Positions 1-7,613 of a stretch of DNA of 18,590 nt are shown here, piece after piece. The DNA is taken from the NCBI GenBank assembly GCA_900155495.1, contig FTLJ01001401.1, positions 1 to 18,590 on the forward strand, in the 5' to 3' direction. The notes under the pieces were generated by a model. The model was not told the origin of the DNA. It did not search any database and was given only the letters and a program-made list of their open reading frames with translations. The DNA is from Porogramme epimiltina (lineage: Eukaryota > Basidiomycota > Agaricomycetes > Polyporales > Polyporaceae). The translations under genes were made by a program, and so were the position numbers. Each line of letters starts with the position of its first letter. Within the stretch, counting starts at the first letter, position 1.

Positions 1-93
1 GTGGGGGACGAGGGGGTATGGGGGGAGGTCTGTGGCCCGTTCCCTGGCTTCGGAGCCCAGGAGGGCGGTGGGGGTGACGTCCTTGGGGCGCAT
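1..93 (-). CDS. Possible N-terminal fragment of an unrecognised protein, cut by the window edge
   Basis: Read on the minus strand from an ATG at 93, the frame stays open for 31 codons to the edge and begins MRPKDVTPTALLGSEARERA. Composition looks protein-like (GC-rich third positions, sensible mix of residues). The frame is also open upstream of this ATG for at least 30 codons, and the Kozak position -3 is T, so the true start could lie further right or an upstream exon may exist. I do not recognise the family. It could be a chance open frame in GC-rich DNA; the rest of the gene lies outside the window. Confidence 0.3.
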   Translation of the reverse strand, partial: MRPKDVTPTALLGSEARERATDLPPYPLVPH

Positions 94-734
94 GCAGTCG
101 CGGAAATGCGGGCGTGGGCGGGCGCCGGCTTCACGAACCACGGCGGGCGAGGGTGTGGCCTTCGCGCGGCGCGGGCCACGAGCTACGAGCCACGGGAAGG
201 GGGGGTGGGGGGGGCGGGTGAACTTTGCGCTGTCCGATCCGGACTTCACTGTACTCTTTACCATACCTAGCGCGCGGACTCTGTACCGTACTGACCATGC
301 TCGAGCGTTGTGCCTAATCGGATCTCAGAGGAAAATGTAGCATTTCTAGAGTTCTCTTGTCGGGTGCCCCACCACCGTCGTCAGCGTCCGACGTCCTTGT
401 CCGCGCGTTCCCGGCGGTGAGCGAGAGCAGTGGGAGCGCACGCGAAAGTCACCTGTCAGGTGGGCTGGCGGGAGCTTCGGTCCCGGGAGATCGGTTGTCC
501 TCTTCGAAAGGAGCCCACGCCAAGCCTCCGCCCAACGCTATGGAGCGTTGCGCTCGGATGCGGTCGAAGAGTAGTAGCATCAGTGACGGGACTACTCGGA
601 GACCCTGCTTGAATGCTGCAAACGATTTCTATGCATTCGGATGTGGTCGGGAAGGAAACACCGTAGTTGTCCGGAAGGCATAATTGAGTATTTAGCGAAG
701 GAGGAACAACGTGAGGCGGGTAGCACCGGAACTG
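94..734. other. Stretch without a supported gene
   Basis: This covers the 5' side of the possible minus-strand gene at the left edge and the 3' side of the minus-strand splice-signal region. It starts very G-rich on the plus strand (long G runs near 199-218) and then falls to ordinary composition. Plus-strand open frames here lack an ATG start or any recognisable domain. Nothing else seen. Confidence 0.4.
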
Positions 735-1487
735 TCACGGCAAACCGCGCACGGATGGACCTGGTATGGAAACGAATGATCCTGATATTCCTCGAAGAGA
801 TGCAATGTCTTGGCGTAGCGTGTCACAGACAGGCGTGACGGCGAGTCTTCGGCCTGGGAGGGAAGAAGAGACCATTACACAAGGTATTATTAGTGTTGGA
901 AAAGTTGCGGGTTGAGAAATCGTACCACTCACCGAGGCGTGTGGGCCGCGGGCAGCACCAAGGACACACACGGGCATGAAGCAGTGCACTGAATTGCGCC
1001 CTGGCACCCTTGAAACCATCTTTCGGGGGAGGAGATGGAGATTTTGGAATTCAGAGCGGCCGAGGAAGCGCCCTGAGAAACTCAAAAAATTGGAAGGATA
1101 ATATACTAATACCGAAGGAATAGGATCGGGAGTATGCAAGGCACCTGCGTACGAACTATGACCAAAGAGAACATACGTCGTCCACGAAGGTGTATATTGG
1201 AAGCGGTGTGAGCATCCTATACAGCGACAGAAAGGCAGGTGCAATAGCGGGCCTGCGGGCTCGGGTGTGAGGGCGCTGCACAACAAGAATCTCAGCAACA
1301 GGACGCCGAACAGGGCACTCCGGCAAGACATACCGAAACGTGAGTCAGACAGGGTCAGAGAGGACCCCCATGACCGAGCACACCGAACGATACGGTAATT
1401 CTGCTGCATTTCTTGGATTTCCTCCTCGTCGGTGTGCGCCACCAAGACATTCAAGAAGAGCAGAAGTAGTTGGGCGTACCTGTGCAT
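735..1487 (-). CDS. Orphan open reading frame or spliced transcript region, function unknown
   Basis: A 250-codon open frame on the minus strand begins with a hydrophobic segment resembling a signal peptide (YAQLLLLFLNVLVA) followed by an acidic stretch, and contains about ten cysteines. I recognise no domain. The frame may not be the real product: strong intron signals lie inside it, notably donor GTGAGT at 932 to acceptor CAG at 854 (79 nt, branch-like CACTAAT and a long pyrimidine tract) and donor GTATGT at 1333 to acceptor CAG at 1276 (58 nt, branch-like GCTGAG). After the first of these introns one frame reads AEDSPSRLSVTRYAKTLHLF and continues to a stop near 690. I could not join the candidate exons into one long protein, so this may be a small-protein gene, a non-coding spliced RNA or a decayed gene. 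Confidence 0.25.
   Translation of the reverse strand: MHRYAQLLLLFLNVLVAHTDEEEIQEMQQNYRIVRCARSWGSSLTLSDSRFGMSCRSALFGVLLLRFLLCSALTPEPAGPLLHLPFCRCIGCSHRFQYTPSWTTYVLFGHSSYAGALHTPDPIPSVLVYYPSNFLSFSGRFLGRSEFQNLHLLPRKMVSRVPGRNSVHCFMPVCVLGAARGPHASVSGTISQPATFPTLIIPCVMVSSSLPGRRLAVTPVCDTLRQDIASLRGISGSFVSIPGPSVRGLP
854..932 (-). other. Predicted spliceosomal intron, host transcript unresolved
   Basis: On the minus strand the 5' end is GTGAGT after a G, a CACTAAT branch-like motif lies about 40 nt before the 3' end, and the last 16 nt are almost all pyrimidine before CAG. Length 79 nt is within the range of the well-supported introns in this window. It indicates a minus-strand transcript through this stretch. 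Confidence 0.5.
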
Positions 1488-1616
1488 CCGCTGCGCATTA
1501 GAAGTCCTATAATGGTATCCGCGAACACCCGATGAATATATGAGATACTGACCACGATTCGAGCAATCGAACTTCGCGGGAGACGCTTCCGTCGACTCCC
1601 GATTCCCGACGCGGAG

Positions 1617-2785
1617 TTATGACTGTTGGGGTAGGTCCTCTTCTTCTACCAATATCTCCCGGTCTCCGATACGGAACGTAAACTCTTGGACTTCGTCGTT
1701 ACCGGGTGTCCTGACAAAGCCTCGGATCTCGGCCTTTTCCACCAGTACCGCACGCATGTGTTCCTGGTTGATTGCATCCGCTAGCGAGTAAGAAGCAGGA
1801 AAAGGGTCGATTGGTGAGTTGCGCAAGGTAATGTGATAGTGGAGTGGAAGAGTAAGCTCCGTCTCAGGGTCTCGCGGTGTGCGTGCAGCGTCGCTGGTTT
1901 GTAAGTCGTTGCCGCTCAACCGCCGCTGAGAGTTCTCCACGTTGAGTAATGCATCTGCCGAGCCTTGTGGCGAATCGAATGGTGCAGGAAATGGGTGTAA
2001 ATGCTGTCTATAGAACGGAGATACAGGTTGCCCCGCGTTTGCCTGCTTGGAGACGGGATTTAGCCCCCAATTGGTCATTAAGATCACTGGTCGGTGGGAT
2101 CGCCGAAGATGTCGCAATGCGTCGACGACATAGTGCAATAGGTTAGGAGGCAGTGTGGAGTTTGATGAATCAGCAGGAGAGTCACGGAGCTGCTCGAGCG
2201 CATGCCTGTCCTTCCAGTAGAACGCGCTCATCGAGTCAATGGCGAGGATGCCAAGTTCGTAGTCTTGCAAGCGGGATTCCTTTGCATGGTATTGAGATAG
2301 ATGGCGAATGGTGATAGCGAGTTGCACCGAGGACGTCGGTCGGAACACAGAAAGCCGCTCCAAGCACTGTTCTGCGAGTCCCTCGACTGCATCGCTAGCC
2401 TCGTCCTCGGCGTTTAGAAGACGGCGCAGGCGGGACACGAGGACCTCGTGGAGTCTGTGTATATTGAAACTCCCATCAGTATCGATGAGCACAGCGGCCT
2501 TTCCCCATCCGCCCAGCTCCCTACCACCGTGCCGAGGAGGTGTGAGGCAGGTGAGCAAGAGGTGGAGAAGAAAATGCGTCTTGCCGCTCGCGGCGGGCCC
2601 TTGTACTTCGATGACATCACCGCGGTCAAGCGGCCAATTGTGCTCCGTTCGGGCAACGTTATGGGCGGTGAGATGGGCGTCGAGGGCAGGAATGAGTGTT
2701 CGCCCAGCAGACGACGCTGGCATATTTAATATATGAGTGGTTACAATGTGCGTTCGCTGATGGGCTGCTCACCTTGCTGCCTCAT
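1617..2785 (-). CDS. XRCC2-like RecA-fold DNA recombination and repair protein (RAD51 paralogue)
   Basis: XRCC2-type proteins are RAD51 paralogues that act in the nucleus in homologous-recombination repair. Proposed exons are 2773-2785 and 1617-2716, intron 2717-2772 (56 nt, GTGAGC..CAG, phase 1), giving 370 aa starting MRQQASSAG. Counting from the alternative unspliced ATG at 2723 (368 aa), Walker A is GPAASGKT at 42-49, the segment AVLIDTDGSFNIHRL at 77-91 matches the strand after Walker A in XRCC2, and Walker B is LGILAIDS at 157-164 followed by MSAFYWKDR, close to the LDSLSAFYWIDR of animal XRCC2. RAD51, DMC1 and bacterial RecA fit less well because of that SAFYW signature and the lack of an N-terminal HhH domain. 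The protein is longer than human XRCC2 (280 aa), with a linker around 225-280 and an acidic C-terminus. It diverges from the coiled-coil gene at 3236. The exact start is uncertain (see findings); the family call is firm. Confidence 0.82.
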
Positions 2786-3235
2786 GTTAGCCAGGAACTA
2801 CTAGGGCCGATGGGCGGTCAGCCTAGGCCGGAGACAAATATCGGTAGGACGCACAGTGTGCAACGGCTCTGATTCTATTTGGGCGAGGATATCCTCCGCG
2901 CTGAGGCTATCTTCGGCCATCGCGGGGTGCACTCGGGGATAGCGGGGGGCGAGTGGCTGGCGTAGGGCGGCTGGTCGAAAGCGGAAAGCAGGACGCGTCG
3001 CGGTTGTGGCGTGGCTGGCGTGCAGGGGCGGGGCCACGTGGGCGAAGCGCCCAGGATGTGATTGTTTCGGTCCAAATCAAGAGTGGCAGTTACAGGCGTA
3101 ACGACCATCCACGCTCCGTTCGCCGCCTCGCCAGCTCAGCCCTCTCCTCCATCTACATCGCGTCCACGACATCGCGACGGCAGGCCTGTCCGACACCCTT
3201 CAACTCCATTTCTCTCCTCTGTAACGATATACCCC
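2786..3235. promoter_or_regulatory. Divergent promoter between the XRCC2-like gene and the coiled-coil gene
   Basis: About 450 nt separate the two start codons. Visible elements are an ACGCGT (MluI cell-cycle box core) at 2993-2998, a GC box-like GGGGCGGGG near 3026-3033 and a palindromic CACGTG E-box at 3035-3040. MCB boxes are bound by MBF in fungi and often precede S-phase and repair genes, which would suit XRCC2, but ACGCGT is frequent in GC-rich DNA, so functional assignment is inference. A minus-strand upstream ATG at 2920 in good context also lies here. Confidence 0.45.
2801..2920 (-). other. Upstream ORF or alternative first exon of the XRCC2-like gene
   Basis: From an ATG at 2920 in strong context (GCGATGG) the minus strand encodes 39 residues, MAEDSLSAEDILAQIESEPL and onward, then TAG, ending 15 nt before the proposed XRCC2 start at 2785. 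It could be a regulatory uORF. Alternatively a GTGCGT donor at 2854 could splice out 2777-2854 to a 4-nt exon CAAG (2773-2776) and then to the main exon at 2716, keeping frame and giving a 389-aa protein. The sequence cannot decide between these. Confidence 0.4.
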
Positions 3236-5805
3236 ATGGCCACCACCGCACCCGCAAGAGCCACACCTGCCTCGCGACGATCGCCCCCCTCCGTTTCTGG
3301 TGCTACTTCTTCCACTTCCTCCTCCATTGCCAAAGGCGCAACTGCACGTTCAGCGGTCGCCGCACGCGCGTCTCCATCCCTCAGCTCCCCCGCATCACGG
3401 AGGGCCTCCATTAAGGCTTCCGCACCACCGCCCGTAAATGGCGAGACACGCGAGTCTTTGTCCGCTTCTCTGAAGGAGGAAACAGAGAAGAAGGAGCAGG
3501 TGAGTACAATTCAAAGCAAGCCCGCTACCGTTCTCACATGCTCTCAAGCTCCTGGTTAAACTTCAAGACAAGGACCAGACTATTACACAACTAACGACCG
3601 AGAATGACAACCTCACATCTGCTATCAATGCTGCTGAATCGCGTCTTCAAGAGCTCTATGCTGATCAAGGTCGCATGGAGGAGGAGATGGCTGCTCGCAT
3701 AGAAGTCATTGAGAAGTTGCGTACACAGGTGCGCGAACTAGAGAAGGAGAAACGTGATGTACAGCGCAGATATAATGAACAGGCGAGTCATACTTCCACG
3801 TCGCCAGACCCGCAGCAGTGCTAAGCATCTGTTGCAGACGACTACATTCGAGGCCGAGCGCCAGGCCTTTTATGACAACGAGCAGCACCTTAAGTCACGT
3901 ATCCAATCTCTCACACAAGCCCGCAAGCTGCCTCCACCCGTGCCCACGTCACCATCGATGGTGTCCGTTGCCGAATCGGAAACGGACGTTGAGGAACAGC
4001 CTGTCATGGTACCCGAGCCGAAGCAGGACGTCAACGACCCGGAGCAGGAGCCAGCCGAGATGACTGCGCTTCGGTTAGAGCTGTCGACCCTCTCGGTTTC
4101 CCACAGCTCTATCCAATCCACGCTCGTTCTCCTTCAGACACAACTTAATGACTTGAAGCGCGTTAACAATGAGCTGCAAGAGGAGAACGAGTCCTATAAC
4201 ATCCTTCTTCGCGAAAAGACGCTCAGTGGCCAGTTCGACGTCCTCCGCATGGGTGGCACAAGCATCACGGAGGCGAGCGAAAGTAGCGAAGCTGGAGACG
4301 AAGACGACCGGGACGCGGAGAGTCTTCTCAGCAGGAATACGAGCAAGAGTATCCTTGATCCTGTTGACGAACGCGACGAACGCCCCGACGACCAGGGTCA
4401 CGAGTTGGATCCAGACTTCCAACAGGACGAATTGGATCGCGAGCGGAAAGACATGGAATCCCCGGCACGGGCACCACGCAGGGGTGGCCGGAGACGCACT
4501 ACTTCCACCACCTCGCAACACTCACCGACGCCACGGGGCGAGTCCTTGGCCAACCTGCCGATCACTGGTCCGGGTCTGGATTTGGCCGCAGAGCTTGGAC
4601 GTGCGGAGAACAAAGACCTCGTCGAGGGCAGGACGTCCCTGGATACCGACCGTTCGATCCTCAACCCCAAGGGCAAGCGCGGACGGAAGAGCACCGACCG
4701 GAAAGTCTCGTCTATGTCGGAGGGTGCTGTGGACCCGAGTTCAGTGCCCGACGACCTCGAAACCCTCAGGTCCGAGGTCAAGAACCTCAAGGATGCCAAC
4801 AAGGCACTGTCCCTCTATGCCTCGAAGATTATCGACCGCATCATCTCTCAGGAAGGTTTCGAACACGTTCTCGCAGTAGACTACGACAAGGGTGCATCCT
4901 CACCACCCCCGCAGTCGGCGAAGTTCACCACCTTCAACGACGTAATCCCGAAGTCTCCCAACCCGGCCGTCTCCCAGCCTCCAAAGAAGAGTCGCCCACA
5001 ATCTGCGATCTTCTCATTTTCATCCACGTCTACGACCCCTCCTGTTTCGACCCCACCGCAGGAACGCCTTACAACATTCGATGACATTCGTGCCGCCGCC
5101 GCCGCAGGACCCAAGTCGACGGGCGGCAGCCCACCCGCGCCCGCAGCGTCCACGCGTGCTTCGAGACGGTCTCTTTCGTTCGACTGGAGTAGATTCTCGA
5201 TGTTCGGTGGCCCCGCAGAGAAAAAACCGGACCCTCATCTCCGGCCCCTCACCTTGAAGGCAGGCGCCAGCCCCGTCGTTTCCAACGCACGGAAGCTTGA
5301 TACCCAGGAGGACGAGGAAGACCGGCGCGAGCGAGAGCGTCTTCACGCGACGATGAAACTCATGGGCATCGACAAACCTATGTCCCCCAGCGTCCCGATC
5401 GGCAAGAGCTTTTCATCGCCCGCAGAAGGTGGCCCACGCACACCGATCACGGCGGGCACCGTCACACCGGGGACGGCGGTCCCGATGTCCCCCTCCACGG
5501 CGACGTCGCGGTTCTCGTTCTTCCGGCGCGCCAACTCGGACGCGTCGTCGGTGCACTCATCTCCGGCGATGGGCAGCACGCCAAACCTGACGCAGGAGGC
5601 GCTCGAGCAGGCTGAGGCGGAGAGCACGATCGCCGCCCTCGACGCGCACGAGCGCCAGCTGAGCATAGAGATCGCGAAGGGCTCGCCTGGCGGATTCACC
5701 GAGATCGTGCGCCGCAGCGGGGATAGACGGAGCAGCCGCAGGAGCGGGAGCGGGAGCACCGTGTGGAGTGCGGGGATGAGCAAGGGGGAGGGTGAAGACG
5801 ATTGA
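3236..5805 (+). CDS. Large coiled-coil, Ser/Pro-rich protein, uncharacterised
   Basis: Exons 3236-3499, 3549-3782 and 3838-5805 encode 821 aa. Intron 1 is GTGAGT..AAG (49 nt); intron 2 is GC-AG, GCGAGT..CAG (55 nt), both phase 0; reading through either gives a stop. The ATG at 3236 (CCCCATGG) starts MATTAPARATPASRRSP; an in-frame upstream ATG at 3062 would add 58 residues of low complexity and is less likely. Residues 1-75 are Ser/Ala/Pro/Arg-rich and probably disordered. Residues about 80-210 form a long coiled coil rich in E, K, R and Q, with further helices at about 240-297 and 470-505. The latter ends in a compact motif, ANKALSLYASKIIDRI then GFEHVL, that looks conserved. The rest is Ser/Pro/Thr-rich with basic patches, likely phosphorylated. 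No enzymatic domain or membrane segment is seen. A cytoskeletal or scaffold role is a guess from architecture; 'M protein repeat'-type fungal proteins have similar layout. Confidence 0.78.
3783..3837 (+). other. GC-AG intron
   Basis: The donor is CAG|GCGAGT and the acceptor GTTGCAG with a GCTAAG branch motif 16 nt upstream. Without removal the frame meets TAA inside it. Joining gives RRYNEQ|TTTFEAERQAF, an uninterrupted coiled coil. All other well-supported introns in the window are GT-AG. Confidence 0.75.
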
Positions 5806-6414
5806 GGGTTAGAAGGGGTGTACTTTTGAAGCTGGGTCGATGTTGTGTTTCTAGAGGGGTGGGTATCTGTTGCGACTTGTGTAGAAGGTGAGCATGGTCG
5901 GATTGGAGGTCGGAACTGAATCGATAGCATCTTCTCAGATTGATTGCATATTGAACACATTGTCTGGGCTTGGTTGTCGCGCACTATTGACGACGCGCAC
6001 GCTTTCACTATAACCTGTCGCTTTTTACATCTGCGTTACGTCTTGACGATCTCATATGCATTACTATGGCTTTACCCCTACTTTTCTACAACATCCATAC
6101 CCCGTTAACTTACAACACGATGTAGCTTAATACCAATACATGAAGTGACCTAGATGAACATGCCATTGTCGCGCACCATTCGGGTCCGGTCAGTGTGGTA
6201 GAAGCAAGGCCCGCCTGTGGGTATGCGAACGGCCGGACGGAGCTTCCTGCGTATGGGAGCGAAATGACGTCGGCGAGCGGCCGACAACAGGTGAAATTAA
6301 CAAATGCTATCGGCCCCAAGGATGCACTCGGTGGCGAATTGTGGCCCTGGTGTGGCCATTGGGCTCTTCGCCCGGTTCCCAAGGTTGCGACATGCACATG
6401 GACGCGGACGCCTT
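5806..6414. other. Convergent intergenic region, no gene seen
   Basis: This holds the 3' flanks of the coiled-coil gene (plus) and SLX9 (minus), which point towards each other. The middle part, around 5940-6140, is relatively AT-rich, as expected of untranslated and intergenic DNA. Short open frames on both strands carry no recognisable domain. No RNA gene or hairpin stood out. Confidence 0.5.
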
Positions 6415-7327
6415 TCAAGCGGGGGCGGGCGGCGGCTCATGTTTGAGCAGGGTGTTCTGGGCATGCGTGCGGAGCGTCTGGAAGGGATTCGCCGCGAATT
6501 CTGGTGTGGCGAGTATCATGGGAATGCGCGTTCGTTCGAGCTGGCTGCGAAAGTTGGCGGCGGGGTAAGCCTTCCGCACATATCGCAACAAAACTACATG
6601 AGAGGAGGGGGCATCGTGTGACGTACAGTGCGCGTTTCCGCTGGTTTTTCGACAGTGGCACGCCCTTTCCCTCGCCTATCTGCCCTGGCTTGGGCTTCAC
6701 CTTCTTGGGCCTTGGCGGATCGACGGCCTCCTCGGCCGAGGCGAGCTCGACATCAGCCACCGACGCTTGAACTGCAACTGGCATATCGTCTTCCACGGCG
6801 GCGAGGGCTTCCCTGATCCCCTTCAGGCCGCCGACGAGCTGCTCCCGCGCTTTCCGTTTAAGGCGCCGTTCGTGAGATTTGGAATAGGGGGAGCGGCTCT
6901 CTTCGAGACCTATGGGGTCCGGGGGGGGGTTGGATAAGATTCAAACCGTCCTATGAGGTTAAAGGGAATACGAGGGGGCGTGCTCACGTTGGACGAAAAG
7001 ATCGTGTTTCAGAGCTTGCTTTTCCTTCTTTTTCAGTATTGTGCGAGACTCCTCTACCGCCGCAGGATCTGCTAGGATGTCCGGGGACTGAGCGGCCGAG
7101 TAGTCGCGCTAAGCCATATGTTCTCCGTTGAGACAAAGCCACTTACAGGAACATCACTCTGGCCACCGACGATGACATGCTCAACGGCATTGTCCTGGAC
7201 CGCAAACTGGCGTTGGGTGGGAAGCCTGACTGACTGTTCGTGGGCACCGCTGCGCCTACGCTTTTCCTTGGGCTGTCTTCCGAGCCTCAGTGATACATCA
7301 AGCTGATTGTGCCGCATATCTCACCAT
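6415..7327 (-). CDS. SLX9: SLX9-family ribosome biogenesis protein
   Basis: SLX9 (FAM207 in animals) is a nucleolar factor for 18S rRNA processing and export of pre-40S subunits. Exons in transcript order are 7325-7327, 7147-7272, 6988-7087, 6627-6909 and 6415-6544, joining to 213 aa with introns of 52, 59, 78 and 82 nt, all GT-AG. The first exon is only the ATG: splicing yields MPKEKRRRSGAHEQSVRLPT, the usual start of fungal SLX9. Family marks follow in order: a basic N-terminus, ILKKKEKQALKHDLFVQRLE in the middle, SRSPYSKSHERRLKRKAREQ, a helix ending REALAAVEDD, then LSKNQRKRALQLERTRIPMI and ATPEFAANPFQTLRTHAQNT near the C-terminus, which matches the conserved SLX9 tail. Each splice restores frame exactly, so the model is robust. 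It is divergent from the transporter gene, with 286 nt between starts. An unspliced start at 7317 (MRHNQLDV) reads the first intron as coding and is rejected. Confidence 0.93.
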
Positions 7328-7613
7328 CGGTACTGCTGACGAATATATGTGTGAGAGGCAAGGAGAGGATACGGAGAGGACCCCTGCAGGGTGCAGCTGA
7401 GTGGACGTTTGCAAGGGCAGGTCGTGAAGATCTGCCGCCCGATGTCGTGCTCGGAAAGGAAATGACGCGCTCGTCGAGTCCGCACGCGCCGTGCGGCCGT
7501 AACGCGACGCCTGCACACCTTTATCTTTCTCTCCGCTCTCGCCAGGGCTCCCGTCGTCGCCGCCCCTGTCCGCCTGGCTGACCGCTGCCGATGCTTGCGG
7601 AACCGTTTCGCCC
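7328..7613. promoter_or_regulatory. Divergent promoter between SLX9 and the transporter gene
   Basis: Only 286 nt separate the two start codons, so regulatory elements are probably shared. Seen are a palindromic CCCTGCAGGG near 7382-7391, a TTATC (GATA-type) site near 7523-7527, and a pyrimidine-rich plus-strand stretch at about 7525-7600 before the transporter ATG, typical of fungal transcription starts. No clear TATA box is placed correctly for either gene. Confidence 0.5.

Noticed and set aside
5343..6008. 221-codon minus-strand frame at the end of the coiled-coil gene
   Set aside because: Most of it is antisense to well-supported coding sequence, and no domain or splice pattern supports it.
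6916..6930. Run of nine G on the plus strand
   Set aside because: It lies inside an SLX9 intron, near its 3' end, where on the transcribed strand it is a C tract that may serve as the pyrimidine tract. No further meaning seen.
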